Assembly: GCA_902363595.1 (NCBI GenBank)
Contig: CABJAP010000005.1
Span: forward strand, 186,001 to 250,000
Direction: 5' to 3'
DNA from: Clostridia bacterium
Lineage (GTDB): Bacteria > Bacillota > Clostridia > Peptostreptococcales > Anaerovoracaceae
DNA: 64,000 bases
Shown here: in pieces, positions 51,376 through 60,284 of the stretch
How positions within the stretch are numbered: the stretch's first letter is position 1
How the letters are laid out: every line of letters starts with the position of its first letter
Made by a program: the position numbers and the translations under genes
The notes under the pieces: model-generated
The model's database searches: none
Told to the model about the DNA's origin: nothing
The model's input: the letters and a program-made list of their open reading frames with translations, nothing else

Positions 51376-52455
51376 ATGATAACTGAAAAAATTCTCGTCA
51401 TTAATCCGGGCTCTACTTCTACAAAAGTGGCTGTTTTTGAAGGAGAAACGGCCAAATGGGTCGAGAGCATCAATCATTCCCCAGACGAGTTGAAAAAATT
51501 CAAAAAAGTGTACGATCAATTGGATATGAGATTTGGATTGATCAAGCAGCTGCTTGAAAATCATCATGAGGACATTGCCGCATTCAGCGCCATCGCTTCA
51601 AGAGGCGGCAATATGCCTGCCGTAAAGGCCGGACCCTATAAGATTACCGACTACATGGTCGAATGCCTCCAGTACAGACCCCTGGACGAACACGCTGCCA
51701 ATGTAGGCGCCGGGATCGCTTTAAAACTGGCAAATGAAGCAGGAATCAATGCCTATATTTATGATGCCCTCACTGTGGATGAAATGCTGGAAGTCAATAA
51801 AATTACCGGACTTGCGGGGATCCGGCGGCCTGCGAGAGGACATAACCTAAATACACGAGCCGCTGCCCTCAAGCTGTGCGAGGAAAAAAATATCGAGTAT
51901 AAAGATACCAACATTATCGTGGCCCATCTGGGCGGCGGAATAACCATCAATCTGCACAGCGGCGGAAAAATCATCGATATCATCATGGATGAGGAAGGTC
52001 CCTTCTCTCCGGAAAGAGCCGGAGGCATGCCTGTTTATTCCATCGTGAAAATGGCGTTTAGCGGGAAATATACAGAAGATGAGCTTATGAGGCAATTGCA
52101 GAGGAAAGGCGGTCTTCTGTCTCATTTTGGAGTGCTGGATATACGGGCGGTGGAAAAAATGATCGATGAGGGGGATGAATATGCCAAGACGGTTTTCGAT
52201 GCAATGGCGCTTTCTACGGCAAAGAATATTGCCAAAATATCCCCATGCGTACAAGGCAAAATTCACCATATCGTCCTGACCGGAGGTTTAGCCCACTCCA
52301 AACGATTTACCGGACAGATCATTAAATCCGTAGAATTTTTAGCCCCTGTCACAATCATTGCAGGTGAAAACGAAGTTCAGTCCCTTGCCAATGGTGTTCT
52401 TCGCGTGCTGAGAGGAGAAGAGGAAGCCAAGATCCTCGTAGAAGGAGAGAAGTAG
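51376..52455 (+). CDS. buk: butyrate kinase
   Basis: A 359-residue acetate/butyrate kinase-fold protein. It has INPGSTSTKVAVFEGE for phosphate binding, ARGHNLNTRAAALKL, VAHLGGGITINLH and DEEGPFSPERAGGMP. It makes ATP from butyryl-phosphate or a homologue and gives the operon its energy yield. The ATG follows AAAGGATAACG. Confidence 0.95.
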   Translation: MITEKILVINPGSTSTKVAVFEGETAKWVESINHSPDELKKFKKVYDQLDMRFGLIKQLLENHHEDIAAFSAIASRGGNMPAVKAGPYKITDYMVECLQYRPLDEHAANVGAGIALKLANEAGINAYIYDALTVDEMLEVNKITGLAGIRRPARGHNLNTRAAALKLCEEKNIEYKDTNIIVAHLGGGITINLHSGGKIIDIIMDEEGPFSPERAGGMPVYSIVKMAFSGKYTEDELMRQLQRKGGLLSHFGVLDIRAVEKMIDEGDEYAKTVFDAMALSTAKNIAKISPCVQGKIHHIVLTGGLAHSKRFTGQIIKSVEFLAPVTIIAGENEVQSLANGVLRVLRGEEEAKILVEGEK

Positions 52456-53646
52456 ATGAACAATCGATGGGTATATCTATTTACAGGAATGGCTTTGCTC
52501 CTCTTCTTGGGGCTCATTTATGCATGGTCAATCTTTAAGGCGCCGTTTTCTGAGATATATCCGCAATGGAGTATTCCCCAACTGACGTTGACCTTCACCA
52601 TATCGATGATTTTTTTCTGTTTGGGAGGATTCTGGGGAGGCTTGCTATATAAGAAAATCAAGGCCATGATCATTATTTGGATATCGGCGCTGCTTCTTTT
52701 TATCGGATTTTTCGGTGTTTCACTGATCAACGGGCAGGACAGCCATTCCAGTTTGTATTTGCTCTATCTTTGTTACGGCGTGTTTTGCGGAACCGGGGTC
52801 GGTATCGGCTACAACTGTGTAATCAGTACGGTGAATCAGTGGTTTCCTGACAGAACTGGGTTTTCCTCCGGCCTGCTGATGATGGGCTTTGGCTGTGGAG
52901 GTCTGGTATTTGGCGGCGTCGTCAAAATTCTCATCCATATGGCAGGGCTGTTCTCAGCATTCAGGACGCTGGCGGTAATGGGAGCAGTTATACTGGTCAT
53001 AGGTTCCTTTTTTATGAAACCGCCTGAATCTGTCTCCGCAAATAAAATCGAGAAAAAAGCTGAGTTGAAAAGCTGCACCACAAAGGAGATGCTTACAGAT
53101 GCAAGGTTTTGGATTTTCATATTATGGGCGGTCCTCATCAACTCCACAGGCTTGCTTGTGATTGGAAATGCCGCGAATATCGCCCTTGCATTTGGAGCGC
53201 CCGCGCTTCTGGGGCTGCTGGTATCGGTATGCAACGGATTGGGCAGAGTCATACTGGGCACGATGTACGATAAGTTTAGACAGAAAAGAACCATTTTGGC
53301 TGACTGCATGTTTATTTTTATCGCAGGACTCAGTCTGACGGCAGGCAGCGTTACCGGCCGGACACCGCTTATTCTTTTCGGTCTGCTGGTGACAGGCATC
53401 GGCTACGGAGGCGGCCCCGCATTGACATCTGCCTTTATTCACAGTGAATTCGGGTCAAAATATTTTCCTGTAAACTTCAGTATCGGAACATTCTCACTTA
53501 TTCCGGCGGCAATTATAGGACCTATGGTTTCCAGCGTCCTCATCGAAAAGTCCGGAGGAAATTATAACAGTACCTTCATGATGATACTAATTCTGGCATT
53601 GCTGGCAGGTATCTGCTGGCATTTGCTGAATAGAAAATCCAGATGA
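52456..53646 (+). CDS. MFS transporter of the OFA type
   Basis: A 396-residue transporter with about 12 membrane helices. LGLIYAWSIFKAPFSEIYPQW at the N-terminus and VGIGYNCVISTVNQWFPDRTGFSSG in helix 4 are OFA signatures. OFA proteins exchange carboxylates such as oxalate and formate, so here it may import the acid precursor or export the acid product of Ptb-Buk. It starts directly after the buk stop codon with GGAGAGAAG upstream. Confidence 0.85.
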   Translation: MNNRWVYLFTGMALLLFLGLIYAWSIFKAPFSEIYPQWSIPQLTLTFTISMIFFCLGGFWGGLLYKKIKAMIIIWISALLLFIGFFGVSLINGQDSHSSLYLLYLCYGVFCGTGVGIGYNCVISTVNQWFPDRTGFSSGLLMMGFGCGGLVFGGVVKILIHMAGLFSAFRTLAVMGAVILVIGSFFMKPPESVSANKIEKKAELKSCTTKEMLTDARFWIFILWAVLINSTGLLVIGNAANIALAFGAPALLGLLVSVCNGLGRVILGTMYDKFRQKRTILADCMFIFIAGLSLTAGSVTGRTPLILFGLLVTGIGYGGGPALTSAFIHSEFGSKYFPVNFSIGTFSLIPAAIIGPMVSSVLIEKSGGNYNSTFMMILILALLAGICWHLLNRKSR

Positions 53647-53656
53647 AAGGAGAGAA

Positions 53657-55174
53657 ATGAATTTAAATATCGATATCATTGCAGATTCGCTTAGGAAAAA
53701 CTACGAATTGATTCAGATTGAAGTTAAACATAAGGAGCTGACGTTTGAGCAGGTTGTGATCTATACGGATGAAGTCAGTTTTCTGCCGGCCAGAGTCTAT
53801 GTCGCTGAAGGCGGCCAACTTCCCCAGAAGCCTTTTTTTGAAGATTTTTGCGCCATTGTCAGTATTGGAAAAAGCAGCCATTCTTTTATTGACTCTGACT
53901 GTGATTACATTGAATTGGAGGCCGGCTTATCGCTGGCTCAGGTGGTAAACAGCATTCAAGATATCTTTAACAAATATAACCGCTGGTTTCTGGACATGAA
54001 AGAGGCAGTCATAAATGAACAAGGAATACAGAAGCTGATCGATTTGACTCTGCCCATCCTGGGCAACCCGATTTACCTCCATGACAAAGCATATCATTTT
54101 ATCGGATTTGCCGAGCCTCCCAATATGCCCACCCAAAAAGATCCCTACCAAATCAACAAATGCAATGGAAGATTTCCAAGAGATTTGCTTGACCAGCTGA
54201 AGGACACCCCTTTCTTTGAAAATACATTTAAGACTACAAAGCCTACTTTCTATATCGATAAAGGTGATGTCAACTACATATATGATAACATTTGGTATCA
54301 CGGCGAATACTGGGGGAGACTTTTTATCGACGAGTCGGTCAAACCCTTCGACAAAGGGGACTATGCGATCATACAAATCCTCAGAAAAATGATAGAAAAA
54401 ATTTTGACAAAGAGAAATCTATTCCCGGAAATGAAATATAGATTACTGGAAAAAAAACTGATCGAAATGCTGGAGGGATACAACGTTGATAGGAATCGCC
54501 TCGAAGAGGAATTGAAGCAATATGAATGGGACATCTGCGACACTTATTTTTGTATCAAACTGCAAATGGAAAAAATCGATCTGATGCTGAATACGATGGT
54601 CAATACCTGTGAGGTTATTGAACTTGAATTAGGTGATTGTATCGCATTCCCATATCAGAAGGAAATAATCGGTTTAGTTCATATCGACGGCGCATCCGAT
54701 ACTCTGAGACGGATAAAAAGGGTGCTGAAAAAACTGGAATATGCTGTGGGAATCAGTATGCCGCTGACCGATTTTCGCGAATTGCCTTATTACTGCAAAC
54801 AGGCTGAAATCGCTCTTAAATATGGAACAAAAGAAAACAAGGCCGAACAGATTCATCGATTCGAGGACTACTGTTTTTCGTACATGCTGGACTGCTGTAC
54901 GAAGGAGCTGAAACCCAATATGCTTTACCCTCCCATGTTGAACAAGCTGATCGAACATGACCAAAAAAAATCAACAAGCTATGTAGAAACCTTAAGAGCT
55001 TTTCTGGAAAACGATTTGAAAGCGGCTCAGACTATGAGAGCGCTGTATGTCCAGAGAAGCACCTTTTTATATCGAATGGAACGGATTGAAGCATTGCTGG
55101 GGACAGATTTTAAAGACAATAAGACGAAGATCCATCTGCTGATGGCTTTTCAGCTGATGGACCGAGAGGAGTAA
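53657..55174 (+). CDS. PucR/CdaR-type transcriptional regulator
   Basis: A 505-residue regulator with an N-terminal domain resembling the PucR sensor, a GAF-like middle, and the C-terminal PucR HTH (LKAAQTMRALYVQRSTFLYRMERIEALLG). Such proteins activate catabolic genes when their ligand is present. It lies at the end of the ALDH-ptb-buk unit and beside the amidohydrolase-MFS operon, so it probably controls one or both. The ATG follows AAAGGAGAG. Confidence 0.85.
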   Translation: MNLNIDIIADSLRKNYELIQIEVKHKELTFEQVVIYTDEVSFLPARVYVAEGGQLPQKPFFEDFCAIVSIGKSSHSFIDSDCDYIELEAGLSLAQVVNSIQDIFNKYNRWFLDMKEAVINEQGIQKLIDLTLPILGNPIYLHDKAYHFIGFAEPPNMPTQKDPYQINKCNGRFPRDLLDQLKDTPFFENTFKTTKPTFYIDKGDVNYIYDNIWYHGEYWGRLFIDESVKPFDKGDYAIIQILRKMIEKILTKRNLFPEMKYRLLEKKLIEMLEGYNVDRNRLEEELKQYEWDICDTYFCIKLQMEKIDLMLNTMVNTCEVIELELGDCIAFPYQKEIIGLVHIDGASDTLRRIKRVLKKLEYAVGISMPLTDFRELPYYCKQAEIALKYGTKENKAEQIHRFEDYCFSYMLDCCTKELKPNMLYPPMLNKLIEHDQKKSTSYVETLRAFLENDLKAAQTMRALYVQRSTFLYRMERIEALLGTDFKDNKTKIHLLMAFQLMDREE

Positions 55175-55208
55175 CGGAGGGGCAAAGGACCTCTCCGTAT
55201 TTCATTTA
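55174..55208 (+). terminator. intrinsic terminator after the PucR-type gene
   Basis: ACGGAGGGG (55174-55182) pairs with CCTCTCCGT (55190-55198) with one G-U, followed by ATTTCATTT. Confidence 0.8.
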
Positions 55209-55361
55209 TCCATGAAAACAGCTTCCAATATTGGAGCCTTTGTACAAATTGAGGGTAAATTCAAAAAATTCTTTAAACGCCCCTTTTTATTTCGGACAAA
55301 ATAGACTGTTTTTCTGCAAGAAAATAGAACAATTGGACTCTGGTTGGTGTGAAAAGCCGGG

Positions 55362-55370
55362 TGCTATAAT
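55362..55370 (+). promoter_or_regulatory. extended -10 promoter of the amidohydrolase-MFS operon
   Basis: TGCTATAAT is a perfect extended -10. The best -35-like element (TTGGTG at 55344-55349) is only 15 bases away and weak. The gene starts at 55419. Confidence 0.5.
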
Positions 55371-55418
55371 TCTCGTAATACATCGTTATTCTAAGGTTCA
55401 TAGAAAGGAGAAAACAAT

Positions 55419-56357
55419 ATGAAAAGAATAATCGATTTTCATACGCACCTGGGAGATTGCTTTGATCGCAATAAGGACATCGTTTTCAAAAAGCCCGTGA
55501 TTTTGGAGCCTTATACGGATCCTCTGTCGGAATTCGCAAAGTCGGGATTCCGAGAACCCATTGACACCAGCAGCCTGCAGGCAAAGGATCAGCTGGCGGA
55601 CGCTATGCAAAACCGCGTACTTGAGAAAGGCAGCCTGGAAAAGGCTTCCGAGGAAATGGACAAAAACAACATTACCTATTTTGTTTCTCTAAACAATTAT
55701 CCCAACACCAGTTTTGATGAAACACGAGCCGCTTCAAAAATGGAATACAGGATCATCCCCTTTACAAGCGCGGATTTCGGCACGGAACCATGGGATATCC
55801 GCGATGTGATGGAACGGGATATTGCCAATGGCGCCAAAGGGCTGTACATTCACCCTCAGCTTCAGGGAATCAAGGTTGTCAACGGTAGAGCCAGAGCCGC
55901 CATCGAGGCATTTGACAAAGCAGGGCTTCCGGTTGTTCTGCACTTCGGTGAGGATGATTGTTATTACCGTCAGGGCAGCGAATCCGCAAAAAAAGCGCCC
56001 GGTGAGTATGGCGCGCTCTCCTGGACCGCGGAGATCATATCCAAATATCCCAATTGCCGCTTTGTGCTGACCCATTCGGCCCTGACCACTGACGAGGATT
56101 TAGATGTTCTGATGGACTGCGCTAAGAAGAACGGATGGGAAAACGTTTATGTGGTCACCAGTTATAAATGCGCCGAGACCATTAAAAAACTGGCAGGCTG
56201 CTTTGGCGCTGACCATGTTTTGTTTGGATCGGATTTCCCATTCTGCGACGTGTCCTATGCCCTCAAAGAATGTGAAAAGGCATTCGCAGAAGATGATGAA
56301 GCCCTGGAAAAGGTTTTGTATCAAAATGCAGTAGCCTTAACCCGCTTATATGAATAA
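55419..56357 (+). CDS. amidohydrolase 2-family protein, first tandem copy
   Basis: A 312-residue TIM-barrel metal enzyme: HxH in IDFHTHLGDC, KGLYIHPQ, VLHFGEDD, LTHSALT and the terminal GSDFPFCD. It is homologous to the protein at 57645 (shared NxxFKKP near the start and identical order of motifs), although clearly diverged. Likely roles in this family are decarboxylation or hydrolysis of cyclic or carboxylated compounds. The ATG follows AAAGGAG. It is the first gene of the operon 55419-59906. Confidence 0.85.
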   Translation: MKRIIDFHTHLGDCFDRNKDIVFKKPVILEPYTDPLSEFAKSGFREPIDTSSLQAKDQLADAMQNRVLEKGSLEKASEEMDKNNITYFVSLNNYPNTSFDETRAASKMEYRIIPFTSADFGTEPWDIRDVMERDIANGAKGLYIHPQLQGIKVVNGRARAAIEAFDKAGLPVVLHFGEDDCYYRQGSESAKKAPGEYGALSWTAEIISKYPNCRFVLTHSALTTDEDLDVLMDCAKKNGWENVYVVTSYKCAETIKKLAGCFGADHVLFGSDFPFCDVSYALKECEKAFAEDDEALEKVLYQNAVALTRLYE

Positions 56358-56385
56358 GCCAATGTTTAATTAAGGAGGCACGTTT

Positions 56386-57645
56386 ATGAACACATTAAAC
56401 AAGGAAAAAAAGATTCTCGGCTGGGGCAGGTATGAGCTTACAGTGGTCATCTCGCTGTTCCTGATCTGGGGATTCGTATTTCTTGACAGGCTGGTGATGT
56501 CCTTTCTGGCGCCGCTGGTCATGGAAGATTTGGGGATTACTGATCCTCAATACGGCCTGATTAACACATTTTCAACAGGTTGTTACGCGATAGCCTCAAT
56601 CGTGTTGTCCCCGATTTTGGAATCAACCGGAAAACGAAAAAAATGGATGATCCTGCTTTGCTTGGGTACGGGTATTTTCGCCTGTCTCAGCGCCGCTACG
56701 CAAGAGGTCTGGCAGCTCCTTGTTACAAGAGCGGCCGTAGGGTTCTTTGAAGGACCGATTGCTCCGCTGATGTTCGCAATGCTGATCAAAGAATCATCCC
56801 CCAGCAAAGTGGCCCTCAACACGGGCATCGTCGCCAGCGGCGTGAACGTCATCGCGGTTTCCATGGGACCGGCAGTGGTTACCCGGGTTGCCGCGGCCAG
56901 CAATTGGCGGATGAGCTTTCTGGTGGCAGGGATCGCTTCCCTCATTGTTGCGCTGGCCTTGATCAAAGTTCTCCGCGAAGTCCCCTTTTCTCAAGATGCG
57001 GCCGGAGGAGAAAAGAAAGAATCAATGTGGAGCATCATTGGCAAGTTGATGAAGAACCGCAACGTCATTCTCAGCTTCATTTTGGGGATCCTGTGCATGT
57101 GCGGTTATTGGACGCTTATGCTCTACGCAACCCTGTTCTTTTCAACGGTTGGCGGACGAGACATCACCTCCGCAGGCGCCATTGTCAGCTTTATGGGCGT
57201 TCTGGCTGTCGTTTGGACGATTTTCGTGCCCAAAGTTTCTGACTTCATGGGCCGCAAGCCCGCCCTGGTTATGTGGTTTGCGCTTTGTGCGGTCATGCCC
57301 TTTGTGATGTTCGGGGCGCCTTCATCAATGGGGGCGGTTATCGTTTATGCCCTTGTCGGAGGAATCCCGGGAGCCGTCATACCCTTCTTCCAAGCGATTA
57401 TACCGGGCGAATCGCTTCCCAACTATATGCTGGGAACAGCCAGCGGCCTTATCATCGGCGTTTCCGAGATCGTCGGCGGAGCCGCGTGGCCGGCCATTGC
57501 AGGGATCATTGCTGGAAAGAGCGGCTACCCAACCGTCATTTTAATCGCGGGTATTGCGTTTACCGCCGGAGCGGTGCTTTCTCTGCTTCTGAAAGAAACA
57601 AAAGGAAAAAATAAATTGGATCAAAATAGCGAGGAGGAAAAATAA
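56386..57645 (+). CDS. MFS transporter, first tandem copy
   Basis: A 419-residue MFS protein of the ACS-like (anion:cation symporter) type with about 12 helices. FLDRLVMSFLAPLVMEDLGITDPQ is followed by LSPILESTGKRKKW in the helix 2-3 loop. It is highly similar to the protein at 58653 throughout, with stretches of up to 43 identical bases. It shares its last base with the next gene (TAATG). The cargo should be the amidohydrolase substrate. Confidence 0.88.
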   Translation: MNTLNKEKKILGWGRYELTVVISLFLIWGFVFLDRLVMSFLAPLVMEDLGITDPQYGLINTFSTGCYAIASIVLSPILESTGKRKKWMILLCLGTGIFACLSAATQEVWQLLVTRAAVGFFEGPIAPLMFAMLIKESSPSKVALNTGIVASGVNVIAVSMGPAVVTRVAAASNWRMSFLVAGIASLIVALALIKVLREVPFSQDAAGGEKKESMWSIIGKLMKNRNVILSFILGILCMCGYWTLMLYATLFFSTVGGRDITSAGAIVSFMGVLAVVWTIFVPKVSDFMGRKPALVMWFALCAVMPFVMFGAPSSMGAVIVYALVGGIPGAVIPFFQAIIPGESLPNYMLGTASGLIIGVSEIVGGAAWPAIAGIIAGKSGYPTVILIAGIAFTAGAVLSLLLKETKGKNKLDQNSEEEK

Positions 57646-58580
57646 TGAGAAGAATTATTGATACTCATATGCACATGGGAGATATTTACCATGAAAATCT
57701 AAACGTTGTGTTCAAAAAGCCCTTCCAATATGATTATCGGCCTTACCCGGATGTGTTCGAGGATCTGGGGGAAATCGGATACAGCAAGCCGCTGGTCGTG
57801 CCCGATGAGAAGCGGCATAATCAGTTGATCGATGCGGCGCAGAATCACGACTGGGAACGGGGAGGCCTGCAGGCTGCCATCAGTGCTATGGAATACAGCG
57901 GCATCACTTATGCTGTCAATCTGCCCATTCTGCCGGGACACGGTTTTGAAGACGCGCTGGCAATCACGAAGTTATACCCCAATATTCTCTGCTTCACCTG
58001 TCCGGATTTTGAACTTCCGGTTGAAGAAATGGTGAAGAAATTGAAAAAGGATATTGTACGCGGAGCAAAGGGACTCAAGCTCCATCCCATCATAAACAAT
58101 ATTTCCCCTCGGGATGAGCGTTTGCACGCGGCGATGGAGGTGTTCGGCGATCTGGGACTGCCGATTACATCCCACTGCGGCATCAACGATTATTACAAGA
58201 AGGATTCACCTCATTTTAAGAAAACCAACAAAGAATACGGCGCCCTTTATTATGTATTGGAATGGATTGAAAAATATCCCGACTTCATTTTTATTCCTGC
58301 TCATTGCGGCGGTTTCAGCGGCGGAGAAATGGACGAGTTATCCAATGCCGTTAAGACCCATGGTTGGAAAAATGTTTATGTGGAAACCTCCATGCGCGGT
58401 CGTGAGGATATCGAAAAGATGATCGATCTCTTTGGAGAGGACAAAGTAATGTTCGGAACCGATAATCCTTCCACCCCGTACTATTATTCACTGGAATGCG
58501 TCTTAGAGGCGACGAAGCACGATCCTGAGCTGCAGGAGAAAGTCCTGTATCGAAACGCAGCAAAATTGCTGTACCTCTAG
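57645..58580 (+). CDS. amidohydrolase 2-family protein, second tandem copy
   Basis: A 311-residue metal enzyme: IDTHMHMG for the HxH, KGLKLHP, TSHCG, PAHCGG and GTDNPS. It retains every metal ligand, as does the first copy, but the two differ more than the two transporters do, so they probably act on different substrates. Its ATG overlaps the stop of the transporter (TAATG), so translation is coupled. Confidence 0.88.
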   Translation: MRRIIDTHMHMGDIYHENLNVVFKKPFQYDYRPYPDVFEDLGEIGYSKPLVVPDEKRHNQLIDAAQNHDWERGGLQAAISAMEYSGITYAVNLPILPGHGFEDALAITKLYPNILCFTCPDFELPVEEMVKKLKKDIVRGAKGLKLHPIINNISPRDERLHAAMEVFGDLGLPITSHCGINDYYKKDSPHFKKTNKEYGALYYVLEWIEKYPDFIFIPAHCGGFSGGEMDELSNAVKTHGWKNVYVETSMRGREDIEKMIDLFGEDKVMFGTDNPSTPYYYSLECVLEATKHDPELQEKVLYRNAAKLLYL

Positions 58581-58610
58581 AAGGATTTAAACATTTAAGA
58601 TAGAAGCATA

Positions 58611-58631
58611 GCCGCCGGCTCAGCCGGCGGT
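58611..58631. repeat. GC-rich hairpin between the tandem pairs
   Basis: CCGCCGGC (58612-58619) and GCCGGCGG (58623-58630) are perfect inverted arms with a TCA loop. No T run follows. It may protect mRNA ends or dampen read-through between the two halves of the operon. Confidence 0.6.
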
Positions 58632-58652
58632 GTTCTGCAAGGAGGTATGTTA

Positions 58653-59906
58653 ATGAACACATTAAATACAAATTCCAACAACGAAAAGAAGATTTTTGGT
58701 TGGGGACGGTATGAGCTTTCATTGCTGATTTTGTTTGCATTTGTTTGGGGCTTCATATTTCTTGACAGGCTGGTGATGTCCTTTCTGGCGCCGCTGGTTA
58801 TGGAGGATCTGGGCATTACGGACCCGCAGTTCGGCCTTATTAACACCTTTACGACAGGTTGTTACGCCATAGCTGCAATCGTATTGTCACCGATTTTGGA
58901 GTCAACCGGTAAACGTAAAAAATGGCTTGTCCTGCTTTGTCTGGGCGCGGGAGTATTCGCCTGCCTCAGCGCAGCTACACAAAACGTCTGGCAGCTTCTT
59001 GCTACAAGAGCGGCGGTAGGCTTCTTTGAAGGTCCGGTTGCTCCGCTGATGTTCGCAATGCTGATTAAAGAGTCATCTCCCGCCAAAGTAGCGCTCAATA
59101 CCGGCCTTGTCGCCAGCGGGACAAATTTTATTTCCCTTTCACTGGGGCCGGTAATGGTTACGCAGATCGCCGCGGTCAGCAATTGGCGTATGGGTTTTCT
59201 GGTGGCAGGCGTCGCATCCATTCTTGTTTTCCTTGTCCTGACTAAGGTCCTCCGCGAAGTCCCATTTTCTCAGGAAGCAGCTGAAAAAGAAAAGAAAGAA
59301 TCGATGTGGAGCATGATTGGAAAATTGATGAAGAACCGCAACGTTGTGCTTAGCTTCATTCTTGGTGTTTTGTGCATGTGCGGTTACTGGACGCTAATGC
59401 TTTATGCGACGTTGTTTTTCTCAACGGTTGGCGGACGGGACATTACCTCCGCGGGCGCCATTGTCAGCTTAATGGGTGTTCTGGCTATCTTTTCGCCGAT
59501 TATTGTGCCAAAAGTCTCTGACTTTATCGGCCGTAAGCCCGCTGTTGTTCTGTGGTTTGCGCTTTGCGCAGTCATGCCCTTTGTGATGTTCGGAGCACCT
59601 TCATCTACAGCTGCGATCGTTATTTATGCGCTCACCGGAGGAATTCCGGGCGCTGCCTTCCTGTTCTTTCAGACGATTATCCCGGGAGAATCGCTTCCCA
59701 ACTATATGCTGGGAACAGCCAGCGGCCTCATCGTCGGCGTCGCGGAAATCGTCGGCGGATCCGCATGGCCGGCTATTGCCGGAATTATTGCCGGAAACAA
59801 TGGCTACCCAGCCGTCATTTTTGTAGCGGGTGTTGCCTTTGCCGCAGCAGCGGTACTTGGCCTATTTCTAAAAGAAACAAAAGGAAAGAACAAATCGGAA
59901 TCCTGA
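58653..59906 (+). CDS. MFS transporter, second tandem copy
   Basis: A 417-residue protein nearly a twin of the one at 56386; the divergence is largely in helices 6-8 and in the C-terminus. The start at 58653 was chosen because AAGGAGG is 7 to 8 bases away and because it aligns with the start of the first copy (MNTLN). The ATG at 58647 directly touches the ribosome site. Confidence 0.88.
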   Translation: MNTLNTNSNNEKKIFGWGRYELSLLILFAFVWGFIFLDRLVMSFLAPLVMEDLGITDPQFGLINTFTTGCYAIAAIVLSPILESTGKRKKWLVLLCLGAGVFACLSAATQNVWQLLATRAAVGFFEGPVAPLMFAMLIKESSPAKVALNTGLVASGTNFISLSLGPVMVTQIAAVSNWRMGFLVAGVASILVFLVLTKVLREVPFSQEAAEKEKKESMWSMIGKLMKNRNVVLSFILGVLCMCGYWTLMLYATLFFSTVGGRDITSAGAIVSLMGVLAIFSPIIVPKVSDFIGRKPAVVLWFALCAVMPFVMFGAPSSTAAIVIYALTGGIPGAAFLFFQTIIPGESLPNYMLGTASGLIVGVAEIVGGSAWPAIAGIIAGNNGYPAVIFVAGVAFAAAAVLGLFLKETKGKNKSES

Positions 59907-59943
59907 TCATACCGTGATTAAAAGGATTTGCTTTATACTTAAA

Positions 59944-59976
59944 GACAAACCCGGCAAAGTTTTTGCCGGGTTTGTC
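59944..59976. terminator. 15-bp hairpin after the MFS gene
   Basis: GACAAACCCGGCAAA (59944-59958) pairs perfectly with TTTGCCGGGTTTGTC (59962-59976) around a three-base loop. The T run after it is poor, so termination may be partial, but nothing else ends this operon. Confidence 0.65.
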
Positions 59977-60000
59977 AGTGGTGTGGAAATATAGTATACT
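59972..60000 (+). promoter_or_regulatory. promoter overlapping the terminator hairpin
   Basis: TTGTCA (59972-59977) and TATACT (59995-60000), spacer 17. It would give the DUF1848 mRNA a leader of about 280 bases. Confidence 0.5.
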
Positions 60001-60284
60001 ATTGTACGGCGTTGCTGCAAGGTATCGGGTTTTCATGGAATGTGAGTGCAAGGGAAAAAAGCGGAAAAAATGCACGAATTTTACACTGTTTTCAACGATT
60101 GAGCCCTCTCAAATTCGGCTTGTGGAGCAAATCTTCGTTTTCTGCCAAGATCAGGCCTGGCAGACCCACAACTTGGCGTAAAAAGCGCGAACTTTTATGA
60201 AAATTTTCCGGAATCCGATTCCAGCAATACGGCCCCTGAAAATTTAAAAGTTTACTCTAACAAATGAAAAGTAGGAGCAAAGCG
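60001..60284. other. 284-base non-coding stretch before the DUF1848 gene
   Basis: No convincing gene: short reading frames of 62-72 codons here lack ribosome sites and have odd composition. A hairpin-capable segment (GCCAAG 60144-60149 with CTTGGC 60172-60177, and a CAGGCCTG palindrome between) suggests a structured leader. It matches no riboswitch class I know. Confidence 0.4.

Noticed and set aside
49048..52455. Bacterial microcompartment operon
   Set aside because: The acylating aldehyde dehydrogenase suggested it, but no shell proteins or encapsulation peptide are visible.
48938..55246. Shared TTTGTACA octamer upstream of the two catabolic operons (48938-48945 and 55239-55246) as a PucR site
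   Set aside because: Different distance to the two promoters and only eight bases; chance cannot be excluded.
55419..59906. A transposon carrying the tandem pairs
   Set aside because: No inverted repeats, transposase or direct repeats flank the block.
59963..60200. Small frames of 62-72 codons before the DUF1848 gene
   Set aside because: No ribosome binding site and no recognisable motif; more likely a leader region.
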